Shown: one piece after another, positions 1 through 13,284 of the stretch
How the letters are laid out: every line of letters begins with the position of its first letter
Position numbering within the stretch: position 1 is the first letter of the stretch
Assembly: GCA_022829145.1 (NCBI GenBank)
Contig: CM040749.1
Span: forward strand, 20,855,987 to 20,919,986
Length of the DNA: 64,000 nucleotides
Direction: 5' to 3'
DNA from: Albula goreensis
Lineage: Eukaryota > Chordata > Actinopteri > Albuliformes > Albulidae
The notes under the pieces: model-generated
What the model saw: the letters and a program-made list of their open reading frames with translations, nothing else
What the model was told of the DNA's origin: nothing
Databases searched by the model: none
Program-made: the position numbers and the translations under genes

Positions 1-44
1 ATGAAAACAAGTCCAGTTTGCATGGTACTTATGTGGCTACAGTC

Positions 45-1444
45 TTTATTGACATTCATTTATTGACTGTTAGAAATTGTGTGGTAGGCAGGGGCATATC
101 TTTCAACATTTACCAAGCTGCTTGTTTCAAGTTTCACACCCCAAAACAGAAATATAATTACTAGACTGGTTCCTTAAAATCAACAATCAACAATCTGAGC
201 GTCTTGTGGTGATGTACATGTTCTTCCTCACTCAAATATTTTCAATGACTTCCCAGTGGAACTGAATAACAGTACAAGTGTAATGTTTTCATTTCTATTA
301 TTACAGTAGTCAAAATTAAAAACAAAAATCTCTTAAACTGGGCAAGTATGAAAATGAAAGTTTTAAAACAAATTACTTTCAAGACATTTAGCATCAGATG
401 CTCTTGGCAGTGGATACCAAACCCAGTGAATTCCGATAGGGAGCTAAATGTATAAGCTATCGAGAAAGTCAATGCTTCCAGCAATATCAGTACACTGCTG
501 TGAACAAACGCAAAATACATCACATTGGGCAACTGAGTTAGCAAGAAAGATGGGGACATAGTTCATTCACTGTCCATTTAAAAAGAATGAAGTTTTTAAT
601 ACACTTTGGCAACTTTCAAGTGAAACTGCAAATTACCATTATCATTATTCCATGATTACATACTATTATAGATATTTTCAGGGAATTTCAAGGACCATGG
701 GAATGCTACACTTTGTAAAATATTGGGTTAATATCCTGAGTCTTTCCCATCAGTCATAATACAGACTGAAGCCATTTTTAATCCAACCAAAACAATGTTT
801 AACAAACCGAGTCATTCTATTCCTATGGGTAATGAAACCTTTTCAGATCAAGCATACATGTAGATATTGGTTTTTACTGCTGTCCAACAATCCATTTTTA
901 ATATTGGTTGCAGCAGTATGAAACCTGAATACACAGAGATCTGAATATACATCTGCACTAATCCTGCCACCACTTCCCCCTTTTTACAGATGACATCAAT
1001 ACAGAACACAAACTACTTGTTGCTCTGTGATATAAATTATCCAAATGGCAAAATCCCTGCATGGTGTGGACTGACCAACAGTATAGTCTTAACTTGCTAG
1101 TTTTTACGAAAAGGTCAGATTTTGCAATAAAAATTTATATAAACTCATTCATTAAAAAATGACAATAATGAAAGCTTACAGGTGAAAAAGGTCAATGATT
1201 GGGGAGTAGGTGGACATCTCTTAACCATTCACTCTGTTGTGCTACTTTCTTTTTCTCTGTGCTGGAGAAGACTGACAAATGGGAAGGAGGCTCTTCTCAT
1301 TCTAAAAGCCCATAGTCTAAAAATGGTGAACTGTGAAAATGTGTACAGAGGAAATTTCCTACCATACACAGGGCTAAACCATTCTAGCTACGGGAGGGGG
1401 GTTCACTCCAGTGTTCCACGGGGATAAATAAAGGACCAGCCCTG
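45..1444 (-). other. zfyve1: ZFYVE1 3' UTR with two candidate poly(A) signals
   Basis: This AT-rich stretch lies directly downstream of the ZFYVE1 stop codon and contains no other recognisable gene. Read on the minus strand it has AATAAA at 64-59 and again at 50-45, close to the window edge. If these are used, the 3' UTR is about 1.4 kb and cleavage falls near or just beyond base 1. The UTR extent is inferred from the signals only. Confidence 0.45.
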
Positions 1445-4400
1445 CTAGAGATCCCCTGGTTTCTGGTTGCAGTTATTACAGACACGCACGGGGTGGTCCC
1501 AGCCTCGGGAAGGGACGGGGCGGCGCTCAGGTGAGCATTCATCGCACACGCCCTGACCACAGGCACGGCAGTGGTGTTTGGACAGCTTGGCAGTGAACTC
1601 GCGCTGGCAGTGGTAGCAGGACAGGATGTCCTGGTCGGGCACCCAATAGGAAGGGCGGGCAGCATCCTTTACCAGGCCTAAGGATCACACACACTGAGTA
1701 AGTGGCACATGCTAAGGGACACATGCTCTAAAGGAGTAAGTGACAAGAGTTGTTGCTGATTTTAAGAGCTCTGGACATGAACATAGCTAAACTTATACAC
1801 AGTCATATTGCAATGTATACCTGTACACTAAATTAACATTATGCATTTTACCGTGGCATTAAAAGTAAATGTAAATATAGATGTAATGTTTTAATTTTGA
1901 AATACAATTCCAATTTACATTTCATAGTTTCAAAACCAACTCCATATCTACTGATCCTCAGAATACTAATTTTTGACTAATGATGCATTTAAAGGAAAAT
2001 TATGTATTATCCAATTGGGGGCAGCATAATTCAGCACATTTTAGAGTTTATTTGGCCACTAGATGGCAGTATTGCTTTGACATAAATCTTTGAAGGTAAT
2101 CAAAATATCTAGTCACCTATTAATATGAATATTTCATCAAGGAAATATGCAACGTTTTAAAGCAATTTCAGCAGTGCTGAAAAGTCAATAGAGGGTAACA
2201 GACATCAGAACTCACCCAGTGGGATGTCTATGGCTGTGGCCACAGCACCCAGTGTGTTTTGCACAGCCTCTCCAACTTTTCTGGCTATCAGTGTCCCACC
2301 TTCCTCATCCTCCAAATCTGCATCCAGCAATTCTGCACCACAAAAACCAAGGCATTGTAAAGGCATGATGTGAAGCTACTGTGACTAAGACACCTGCTGA
2401 CTATGCATGTCATACCTGGCCGAATACCCCTTTGCTCATAGCAGGCATCACAGACTCGCACAGGGGCCAGGCCCCAGCCTCGCTCTGGGACGGGACGGGA
2501 TTTGGAGGAGCAGTTGTCACAGAAGCCCTCCCCACAAGCCCGGCAGTGGTGCTTGGTGTCGTTGTCCTGGAAGATCTCACTGCACCTGTGGCACGTCTGA
2601 CGTGGGCAAAATGGAAAGGAAGTTGGATGTTACACCCTGCCCACCTCCCCGGAGGAGAGCTCTCTCCTGGGCCAAGCCTTATCAGCAGATGTGAGCTGTG
2701 TGAGTCTGAGCCAGTGAAGTCGAGCAAAGGGCAATAAACAACACCCTGGACTTGGAAGTGTCGACTCTGCTGTTCTCACTCACCAGGATGAGGGAGTTGG
2801 GTTTCCAGTAGGCTGGGGCGATCTGGTCTGTGAGCCAGGAGGTGACGGCCTTAGCAGGCTTGACGCTGAGCTCAGAGACAGACTGCGCCATGAAGCTGAC
2901 CCCATCCAGAAGACGCTGTGCTGCATTGCTGTTGTCCTTGAGGAAGCCATCTGACTGTGGGAACAATCATCACAGTGAGTAAAGTACTGGATTACTGGAG
3001 TACTACAGCATGACCTTGAGTAGGGCAGTCTTCAGTTCTTGACCTATAGTCCTGAAACCTAAATAAATTAGTGAATTGAATTAACTGGAGCTACACTATT
3101 TTAACTGACAAAAATATAATATATAAATAAAAAACAATGCAGCCATTTTTAATGCAACCATGTAAATTATTTAGAGAAATCTAGTTTCAATATTTTCACA
3201 ATCTTCACAATGATGTTAAATTCACCAAAAACTGTCTGTACCTGCTCCTTCACTATCTCTCACTGTCTTAGCTCTGGGCTCCTCAAAAATATTATCAAGC
3301 TGATCCTGGTTTGACACATTGAACATTTTTTCATTATTTGTAACTGATGTACCCACTCAAGCATCAGCTTATTTAACCCATTCAGAATCTTTTACATTTA
3401 TCATGTCGCTTTAGAAAAGTGCATATAAAAATTGTAATACAGTTACAGGAGAACAGTTAGCTACTAGATGAACCTTAGACTTCCTTTACTGGGATTCAGA
3501 GAAAACATGCTAGTTCATGTGGATAGATATTTATAAATGTTATTGCTATACAATACTGTTTAGATTATGCGTAATATCGAATATGACTTGTTTTCAATAC
3601 ATTCTGTTCATACTTCTGGTTTACAGTTCCACTTGAGCACTTGTGAACCTGTTTCAGGTGCAAACATGAGAACCTGATGGAAGGATGTGGGAAAAGATGT
3701 AAAAACTAAATGTGATTACAGAGGCTCAAGTGCTATAAAATGTTGTTTAAAACTAAAATGGGATCAGGACGCAAGAACGTAGAGTTTACCCTACCCCTGG
3801 CCATATGTGCTGGATCTCAGTGCGGACCACTGTGTCAACGGGGTCCTGGTTCCCATACCAGTACTGTCGGCTCCGGTAGATCACGCCACAGTTCGGACAT
3901 TCAATCACATACCTGCAGAAACACTTGCATTCGGTTTCTGTGCACACAGACTTCTGAACTAAAACCTTTGATACTATTCAGCACTTGAATGAATAGGCAT
4001 GTAGCCTCCAGGCTTTCAAACGGTCTCACCAACAAAAAGGGTTTCAATGTGACTTCATAGTCCAACAAAGCATGATGATAATTCATAGTTGCATCACATC
4101 TTCTTGTTATATCAAAGCATGAGCCTTGTATCAACAGGCAGATGAAACACAACCATTTCCACAGCGCAGTCTAAGGACTACGCACCGATGGAGATATTGT
4201 CAGAATTACTCTCAGTTTCAGTTAAAACTGTCACAATATCAGCACATGTAAATGACTACACTGCTTTGGGACAGTCAACTGTACTACCCATTACTTTTGC
4301 ATAGAGAGGGGAACAGGCATGATGGCTTGACATCTGTACATGAAATTAATGTGGAAGGAAATATAATCTAGTCAATTGTTAATATGCAAACCGATTTAAC

Positions 4401-7400
4401 TATTAAACAAGTGAAAGCATACAAAGTATTTTTTCTGTAAAACTGCCATTTATTTGAAGATATTTAGATCAATTTTTATCAGACTTTAAAGGAGGAGGGG
4501 GACTTACTATGATATATTAGACTATGGATTTGTGAGTGTAGAAGTCAGTGTCAAACTCTGCACCATACAAGGGTTAAAATTAGAGGGATGTGTCATATTC
4601 CAACCCTGACCCCTGACTGCTCATGACCTCCTGGGGCACATGGGTTACTCACCCAGACCAGGCGTATCTGGCCAGGCCAAGCCAGGGCGAGTCGGAGGAG
4701 GCAGACGTCTTGGGCACCACGATCACCTCCTTCCCTCCCTCATAGCACGCCTGTAGAGCAGTCAAGGCCACAATTCAGACAGAAGCAAGATTACAGAGCT
4801 GGTGGTGACCCTGAGGGACCTGTTCCGCTGAGGGTGTGAGTGCTGGGTGGCCCATACTGCTCACCTTGCAGGTGTAGACACGGTTGTCATAGTGAGGAGA
4901 GTAGCGGCAGCGGTGCTTGGCTTCGTGGCACACACCCTCTCGCAGATGGTTCATGCTGTTCCGACAGCCAGAGCTAAAATTTGGAGGGACACAAAATGGG
5001 AGAGCCCTCCTGCATTACAACAGCTAAGGTCACAGGACTTTGGTCTCTCCTCACTTTTCAGACTCTTAACCAGGACCATGACTAAATTCTCACTTCTATA
5101 TAGTATAACTCTTTCTGTCTTCTGGGGACAAGCTTTTTTAATGAACCGATGATCAATTAGAACTTATTATGAGTCCCACTACACAGTGGATGCATGAAAT
5201 GATAAACCAATAAAGCTAATCAAATCCACCTTCAAAAATCAGTTTGCTCCAACGACACTGCAAGAAGCACAGGCCAGAAAGCTTAACAATGCTATACAGA
5301 GGCTCTATGTGAAACTGAGCATCTGGAGCCGTGACTAGACAGTGTCCTTACATAAGGACCTCTAAAGACACTTTCCCCTAGTGGGACACCCACCCACAGC
5401 TGAGACAGAGGCTGGAGCAGGTGAAGTACTCGTCTGGGAAGAAGGAGTTATATGTCAGATGGTCGTCTGGGATTTCCCCACTGAAGCGTTCACTCAGAGC
5501 CTGAACAAAGGGACAACAAAACAAATGATCACTACATGACTGCTGAGTAAAGCAGACCACCCATTCCACAGGCACACAGCTGCAGTAACAGCACAAAAGG
5601 GCATCACAGCCCTACAAGCACAACATCATGGAGTTACTGCTACAGGCCGGGGTATACACAGCAAACACAATTTTTATTGAAACAGGAAGAAGACAGAAAC
5701 CTCTTAATGTAAGGTAAGGATTCTAGACACACTGTGAATTTAGCATACTGAAAGAATATGCAATATAAGCACAGGAAACTTGTAAATTTAAAATAAAAGA
5801 CCACAAGAAAACTGTAAAACTATTCAAGGTAAGTGGAAACTACAATCTACACCTCTACTTCATGTAAAACCGAAACGACTCATTCTGCTCTGAATTTCAA
5901 TGCTTCATAAATGCCTTACATTCCATTCTGTTCATATTTCAAATAACCTGAGTGTAAAAATGCTGTAGAAACACAGTCGGACTAAAACATATGCAGCGAG
6001 TTGAGACACATATGGTCAAATGAGCACATACTTACTCTACACACAGAATATGTACACACTGTATATGTGTGTGTGTCTACCTGCAGGGCTTTGTAGATAA
6101 CTCGCGGGGAGCGGGGCGAGCGAGTGGTGTTGTTGTCCAGCTGCTGCTCCAGAGTGCGTAACAGGCCACTGAAGTCCGTTGGGGGGTTGTAGGTGCGTGT
6201 GCCACGGTACTGGATGGAACTGAAGGCCTCAGGGAAGCGACCCAGCTTTCGGAAGCGCTCCTGCAGCAGCCGTTCCACAGACTCAGAGGGCTTGTCTGTT
6301 GGGGTGTGTTTGGAGGGGGGGATGAGCTGTGATCATATTGGTGTAAAACACAACCTGGTTTCGAGGGTCTAGATGTGCTTTGGTTTGATGCTAGGCCAGA
6401 CTTCACATGAGTGAAATGCGTAACTGGATAGCAAATAAGATTACCAATGCCTAAACTATCTTAGTGTTATTTTAAAACAAGATTGTCAAATCTGAATCCT
6501 GGATGCCCACAATGTAGAAGGTAAGGCAACAATTACTGCAATCAAATAATTATGTACTCAGATGGATCATAAATTCCCTGAACTGCATTTCTTCTGGAAC
6601 AGAGTTGGACAAATAGTCCTATTAAATAACATATTTACAATAAAAGAGAGGTCTCAGTTATCATTAACCAAAGTATCCAAATATCACAATACAGGTTACA
6701 TTGCAAGTTGTAACCAAAATAAATGGCGTTTGTAAATATTCTCACAGAGTCCACCCCACTAACCTGAGCCGAGGAGCTTGGTGTGGACGGTCTCATGGAA
6801 GATAATGACGGCAGGCCCCAGAGTGGACAGTGGAACATCCAGGCCACAGCGAGCAGTGGTTGCCTTCAGCTCCTTGGTGAAATGCCTCAGGTAAGCATCT
6901 GAAGCATCACCCAGGAACTTGAAGAGGTCATCATGGAGGCGGTCAGCGTGGGTACGATAGATGACCAGGTCGGAGATGGCTAGTACCTTGAGCAACAAGC
7001 GGGTGCGCTGGCCCTGGTTGGAACTTGCCCCCAGCAGTCCCTCTGTGTCAATGACTACTACCATGTGGATAGGGTCCAGAGCTGCCCACACCCCAACTGT
7101 GCAGGACTCCTGGGTGGGTGAGGTCTTGAACACCTCCCTGCCCAGAAAGAAAGTGTGGTTGAGAGTGTGAGACTTACCCTCCCCTGTGTTGCCAAAAATT
7201 GACACCACTTTGAGGAGCTGGTCAGGATTGCAGTCAAGTTTCTTCACAAACAAATCTTCATCCTTCACCTGGGCAGACCAAAAGAAAAAAATGTCTGAGG
7301 TTCATTCTTTTATGAGGACACCAGACTACTGATCACCATATATGTTAAAATTTCAGTCAGGAAATATATGTATTACTCTTATTAATACATTATATTTCCA

Positions 7401-7954
7401 TGTTCAAAATACAAACCTGCTGAATTAAACCAAATAAACCAACCACACCCAATCATAGCACACACCTGCATCTCTTCATTTTCATCCACAAGGAGAAAGC
7501 TGCAGACTTTCTCCAACAGCTTGGCTTTCTTGGCCTCTGCTTCATTGACTCCAGCTTCAGAGATTGCCTCTGCAGTTTTGGGTGGAGGGTAAGAGGTGAG
7601 AGGGTGCTTTCTTTTGTTCACTCCACTATGGGTGCGTTTCTGACAGTCCAAGCACAGGTTGATTTTGCAGCCCTGGCAGCGGACCACCGCCCTTTGCCGA
7701 CCACCGCCCACAGGAGTGCCATTACTTCCCTTGCAGGAGTCGCAGAAGGGCACGTGCCCCGGTCCGATTCGAATGCGCTCGTGGTTTGCCAGGCGCTCCT
7801 GGCGATGGAGTTCCAGCTCGCAGCGGACACACTGCAAGCTGCCGCACTCGTCACATTCAAATACAGCCTCCTCAGAGCCCCCACAGGCATAGCTCTCCTG
7901 ACACACTAAATTAGTGTTTACTCCCTTTTCAGAAGACGGACCCTGACCACTCAT
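1445..7954 (-). CDS. zfyve1: ZFYVE1/DFCP1, tandem-FYVE NTPase (11 coding exons)
   Basis: PI3P-binding protein with an NTPase domain, known to mark omegasomes (ER sites of autophagosome birth) and lipid droplets. Coding exons in transcript order: 7954-7466, 7268-6764, 6295-6081, 5500-5394, 4973-4865, 4750-4653, 3912-3795, 2954-2784, 2596-2416, 2332-2216, 1677-1445. All have AG/GT borders, and they sum to 2343 nt (780 aa; the human protein is 777). Residues about 20-120 hold paired Cys/His zinc-binding clusters. Residues 189-196 are the P-loop GNTGEGKS (Lys195), followed by a VIDTEG motif. The first FYVE domain (about 605-664) carries KHHCRACGEGFCDNCS. The second (about 715-780) carries WVPD and KHHCRACGQGVCDECS. 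The start chosen (MSGQ...) matches the family. An in-frame ATG 24 nt upstream is probably 5' of a splice acceptor and so untranslated. No lesion seen; orthology is essentially certain. Confidence 0.97.
2054..2070 (+). promoter_or_regulatory. CTCF-like motif in a ZFYVE1 intron
   Basis: GGCCACTAGATGGCAGT closely resembles the CTCF core (CCAC-AG--GGCAG). It sits in the intron between the last two coding exons of ZFYVE1. Motif resemblance only; occupancy is not known. Confidence 0.4.
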
Positions 7955-9038
7955 TTTGCTGACTTTGAATTTGTACAAATGATTTTATTATAAAGATATT
8001 ATGTATCTAATATATTTACGTCTCTATACAATATTACGGTATACCCTACTGGTTATATGATGTATACTTTTTGTGATATATGTATTAAGTGTTTAAAGAG
8101 TTCAATGCATGATCCCTTTGCTCTCAGTTTGTGAGACTCGGTAAGGTAGTACGGTGTTGTGTGTTTACAACTTTGCAGTTATGAATTATTTACTGTGACT
8201 ACTGAGCTAAAATATTTCGTTGTGCAACAAAAATAAAAAACAAAACAAATATACACACAATTCGCTTCCTTATGGCACAGTGCAAAATACGGTTATTTAA
8301 ATAAATGCAATTGAGGTGAACAGATAATATTTTCCAAAGCTGAGTTTTCTTCCTAAACAAACAAGATTATTACAGCTAACGTAAGAAAACGTTAGCTTCT
8401 AAAACGTCAAAACAAAGACCAAAGTAACATTGCCCTGCTAAACCACTTGGTTATCTAACTACCCATCGTTTTTTAAGGCAGCCGAATGTTCAATGTTCTT
8501 TATAAACAACACACAAAAATAGAAATTACCATCAGCATTTCCCTGAAACATTTAGCTTAGTCAATGCGACGGAGGAAAATACTAATAAGATTTTCGAATA
8601 TTTTAAACCAGTGTTATTTACATGCAGCTGAACAACTAGATCGTGCTTAGTATTTTCTATAACCCGGAGAGAATGCTGCTGTATTTCAAGTAATATCTGA
8701 AAAAGACACGAAAAATCAGATGTTTACCCAACAACAAAACACAGTCGCTTGGTAAAACAAGATAGTGACTCAGTAATCCTAGCTATCTTGCTAGCTAGCT
8801 ACCGGCCCGTTCCCAATATATAAACACGGTTTTTCTTACTCATGAACTGCATCACCCGTTTTAGGAGTTAAAAAACTGAGCTTGGTATTAAAGTGCTAAC
8901 TCAAATATTAAAGGCATTGTTTTTGTTGAAGGTTCCCCTCCCTGTTAGAGCTCTCTGAATGTTGTTGCCAGGTCAGATCAGCTGATCAGATTATTTTCAG
9001 TCACAGGCCAAAGGTCATGGAGAGCGATCTTCACTTTT
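7955..9038 (-). other. ZFYVE1 5' region: presumed non-coding exon and first intron
   Basis: This AT-rich stretch has no coding potential and lies between the ZFYVE1 start codon and the promoter-like element at 9039. A candidate splice acceptor (AAAGTCAG) lies four bases before the ATG on the minus strand, with a weak pyrimidine tract. A 12-bp perfect palindrome GATCAGCTGATC, containing an E-box, lies at 8976-8987. Exon borders are not resolved. Confidence 0.35.
9005..9017 (+). promoter_or_regulatory. DR1 nuclear-receptor half-site pair near the ZFYVE1 promoter
   Basis: AGGCCA-A-AGGTCA is a direct repeat of nuclear-receptor half-sites spaced by one base, with one mismatch in the first half. 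PPAR/RXR and HNF4 bind this arrangement. It lies about 1.05 kb upstream of the ZFYVE1 start codon and 22 bp from a ZNF143-like element, so probably close to the transcription start. Function is inferred from the motif only. Confidence 0.35.
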
Positions 9039-9057
9039 GCATTCTGGGAAATGAAGT
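9039..9057 (-). promoter_or_regulatory. ZNF143/STAF-type promoter element
   Basis: On the minus strand this reads ACTTCATTTCCCAGAATGC. It is close to the SBS2 sequence (ACTACAATTCCCAGAATGC) bound by ZNF143/THAP11 at many housekeeping promoters, usually within about 100 bp of the start site. It suggests that ZFYVE1 transcription begins near 8.9-9.0 kb and that a non-coding first exon is spliced to the exon holding the ATG at 7954. I could not place that exon's borders. Confidence 0.4.
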
Positions 9058-9563
9058 CTAATTATGTTGATTTCAACCTTCAACTTCCCGGTCGCTATTT
9101 TATAACTAACAGTTGAAAATAATATTATATGATCCTGTTTTCTTTATTTTATGTTGTTTTCACCGTAAACTATGGACACACAGCCACTGGTCCCAGTTAA
9201 ACATTGCAGATTAAAAACTGGTCAAAAACATTCTACAAGTAGCATCTGGGAAGGCATTCATATTGCTGTAAAATACATTTTCATAATTTTGTACTTTAAA
9301 ACGAAATTTTGCGCAGTGGGACACATTTTGTGTAAATTTTGGATATCCTTAGTAATGCAGCCGAATGGAGTACAGTTATTGTGAATATTATTGACCAGCT
9401 TGGCTTTTGAAAGCAGTTATTATTTAATTTACTATTTGAAAAATTAAATTTCCATCAGCAAAAATCACAATGTTATTTATTACTAAATACCACATTTGTT
9501 TAAAATATTCTGTATGAGCACATATTGATTAAGCATCGCCTGTGCAGCAGGCAATATTCCATT

Positions 9564-9582
9564 GAGCCAACAGAGGGCATCA
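9564..9582 (+). promoter_or_regulatory. CTCF-like motif
   Basis: GAGCCAACAGAGGGCATCA matches the CTCF core pattern CCA-CAGAGGGCA. It lies about 0.5 kb upstream of the presumed ZFYVE1 promoter. Motif resemblance only. Confidence 0.35.
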
Positions 9583-9790
9583 TTCACCAAAATTATCATT
9601 GATCATGAGCGACACATGCTTTGCTTTGTAGTTAATGTAAACATTTTGTTGATTGTCAACAACTTGACTTTACCAGGAAACTATGGACCAGTTGAAGGAT
9701 GTTAGGCATCATAAGAGATTAACATTAATTAGGGATTATCCAAATGCTGGTTCTTGCGATAAAATAGCATGACATAATCCACAGCAAATA

Positions 9791-10124
9791 CAGGAGGTCC
9801 TCGGGTTACGACGGTCTCGAGTTACGTCATTTCGTGGTTACGACGCACTCCAATAAATTACATAAAAAACCTAGTTTCGACCTAAGCGGTTTGGTTCGTA
9901 AATACGACCACAGAAATAAAGATGAGAAATTGTTCTCTCTTTTTTATTATTAATGTTTCATTTAATTACTGTATTTTATATGTCCTTCATGTGTTGTGTG
10001 TACAGTGTGAGTGACTTAAGGTGTTAATTATGGTATAATTTAGGTATAAATTTCGACTTATGTCGAAAATCGGCTTACGACAAGTTGTAGGAACGGAACT
10101 CGTTCGTAAGTCGAGGACCCCCTG
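9791..10124. mobile_element. pogo/Tigger-type MITE, 334 bp
   Basis: The element begins CAGGAGGTCCTCGGGTTACG, and its other end, reverse-complemented, begins CAGGGGGTCCTCGACTTACG. The inverted termini match at 17 of the first 20 bases and are flanked by TA dinucleotides on both sides (9789-9790 and 10125-10126), the Tc1/mariner-pogo target duplication. Related TTACGA motifs recur inside. There is no transposase frame, so it is a non-autonomous copy. The superfamily is inferred from the TA duplication and the CAGG start. Confidence 0.75.
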
Positions 10125-13100
10125 TATACCAAAACATTTCATGACTGTAAAAAGTTGTACAATTATTGATCCTTTTTACTTGTATTAAATATTTTGTAAA
10201 TTTTTTTCATGGCGGAACACCATGGCCTTGCAATGCTGCTGCTGGCACTGGTGGTGGTGCTGTGATGACTCCCAGTACCATTCCCGCTGCATTGTGGAAT
10301 GTGGATAATCACACATTCACCACCAGCCACTCAAGCAGCACCACCACATAAAAACAAGGCTATTACTTTGCTGTCAGCTGTGACACAGTGACAGGCAGCA
10401 GTTTGGGCGTGTATGTATGAGTGTGGTAAAGTTTGGATTATTATGAGCTAAATGGTCTCTCATAGATTAAATCTAACCTCTCATGTTTTGAATGATGGGG
10501 ATAACTGACCAGTCTCAGAATCTGGTGATTTTCTGTCTCCTGTCTGCTTCATGGACATACAGAAAAGCATAGGGAAAGTAACAGAATTAGACATAAAGGA
10601 GGTACCAAAAATGGTTTTCTCATTGTAATTAAGTGCTGCTACTATGAGCTGGATGTTAGATGGTGGTGGTGCTTGGTACATGCAATTTCTATCCTTTTTA
10701 AAATACATAAAAAGTCAGAAGAGGATTTCTTCATTATTAAATTACTCTACTATTTATACCATATAACATCATATTGATTATTTGTAGTTAGTGCCATAGA
10801 TTCTGGCTGTATTGTTCTGAATTTGCCTTTAATCAGTGTCAGTGTCTTTTGTATGTTGATGGAACCAAAAAATAGTCACGCATAGTTTTAATTGTTTGAC
10901 ATGTATCTGCAAACAAATTGACATGAGTCTTGTTCAGTTGAAAACCCCAGTTGAGGTACACTATAAAAATGAAAAAATGAACAAAAAAAAAATGATTAAA
11001 TATTATTCAAAATGTGAAACTGCATTTCACAAACTGTAATGTGTTCATGTTTGTCCTGTTATGACTGAAAGGGTATCTACCAAATTATTGAGAATAAATG
11101 GGGAAGCACTGTCTTTTCATGAGCCATAGGTAGCCTCCTACCTGAGAAGCTACATTAGAAAGGTGAGGATGTTAGGACAAGCTGGCTGTTCTTGAGTCAC
11201 AGTCTGAGAACACTGCCCATATGAGTAATCTTGAGGTTTTAGGTAATCTGTTCATGGCCATGTTGCAGTGAAAAGCCTGGATGTTGTGTTGTGCAATACT
11301 GCTTCCTGTAGGAAGTACTCATGTGTCATGAGCCAAGTTTCACAGTCGCTTTGATTGAGACAAAATGAATTAATTTGGCAGCCCTTATTATATATGAATG
11401 TCTGTCTAAGGCTCTTTAAAATGATGCCCTTAATTCTAAAACATACAGACAGAGAAGTAGCAGTGTGAGCTGAACACAGCTGTTCAACACAGGTGGTGAC
11501 AATGAAAAGGATTTGTAAAAAAGTATTTTTTGAATGCCTAGAAAAGAAGACCTTTATCATTTTAATTTGATTATTTTTTTCCACCTCTCCAAAGTGCTCT
11601 TTGCTTTAGTTTATTTTTGTCATACCTCAAACCAAAGCAGTTCTGCAGGTTGGGCGTGTTGAGCGCCTAAACCCCTCATTATGACTGTATAGTACACTGA
11701 CTCTGAGCCTTTTTTCATCCCCAGATCTGCAAGACTATATCAACAATGAAATTAACATAAATATAATCTTGCTCTGAATTTGCATATCTGCAGGAGAACA
11801 CATTTGAGGAATAGTTGAAAAAAAGCCTAGACATGGCAACCCAAGAGACCAGCTGAACATAGATCAGGGTTCATAAACCCTATAATTTCCTGGTCTCTGT
11901 CTAAATCCCCAGTGACCATTTGCATCTCCCAGCCTGTGAAGCTCTGCTCTGAAGGCTTATCAAAACACTGTGGGAGTGAAATTTCACAGGGTGCTCATCA
12001 GGGCTGTGCAAAGAGTCCCCCAGCGGGGTAATTGTTCCACTCCAGGGTGTGAAACGGCCAGGAACTGGGCCAGAGGCGCCAACACGGGAGTGCCCTCCTC
12101 AGCACCTCTTCCCCACTAAACAGATGCAATAAACCCCCCCCCCCCTTCTCATCCTAGTAAATCACTGACATAGATTTTTAAATCTCTGGAGTGCAGTTTT
12201 AATAGTGCTAATTAACTCCTAATTTGAGCTTTTTTCCTTTTCTTTTTTGGGTGATTGCATGCTCCTAAGACATTTACCCATTTCATTTCTTGTTACGCTG
12301 TCATTCAAGTGATATCATTATTTCTGAAAAACCAAAAACCCTCAGTTATACTCAATGTAAAATGCATAATCACTATACAGTATATACAATCAATATACAT
12401 TGTCTACTATATTCCCATTCCTCTATTGAATATTGATGATAAAAGTAATGTATACAGTATATTTTCAGTTGCTATAAAGGTTCGTTGGCTGCATGGGTGG
12501 TGTTTTTAGATGTGAACTACCCCTAACTGAGTCTGAGTAGATTGATGGACTGGGCTCTGTGGGCTACCAGGTGGGAGTGGAGGCACCCCGCTGAGCCCCC
12601 TCCTCAGAAACACACCCCCTTTGCTGAGCTGGTAGTTTCCCTGCTGGAGGGGGAGAATGGGGAATACATCTACCCTGCATAAGCATTTATAGGCCGTATG
12701 ATTCACGAGTCACAACATTCACAAGTCATGAGAATATTATGCTAACGGGAGATAGCATGAAGACTTAAATAACTACCAACAGTATCTCCCTGAGGCAGCT
12801 GCATCTAAGGGGCACTGTAACTGTGGGAATGATAGCAATCTCATCGTGTTGCAATAATTGTGCTTTTTCAAGAGCATGTAAACAATTCAAAAACATATTT
12901 TAAAATCATTCATCACTTCAGCATCCAGTTTCCATTTACATGCACAATAATAATCTGCTTACCAAGGCCTGATTTGACTGGTGTTCATTCAGATTGCCTA
13001 GTATTTGAATGACAATTCCAATGTATTTGAATTGTCTAAAATGCCGTAGTGACAAAGTTCTTGAAATGCCCTTCAAAGTCTAATAATAAGACATTTTTCA

Positions 13101-13224
13101 TCACCCTGAGACTTGAATTATACTTTCGGTTGCATTTCAGTTTGAATTTTGCTGCAGGAATTGCCCTCCTAGCAACGGCACATGCTCTGTTGACAGAAGA
13201 GCATTGTTTTACCTTGACAGCTGC

Positions 13225-13230
<6 letters not shown>

Positions 13231-13283
<53 letters not shown>
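13231..13283. repeat. (TG)26 microsatellite
   Basis: Perfect TG dinucleotide run. It produces artificial Thr-His or Val-Cys open frames on both strands that should not be taken as genes. Confidence 0.97.

Positions 13284-13284
<1 letters not shown>

Noticed and set aside
7604-7909. Plus-strand open frames over the first ZFYVE1 coding exon.
   Set aside because: Antisense shadows of the cysteine-rich coding sequence on the minus strand.
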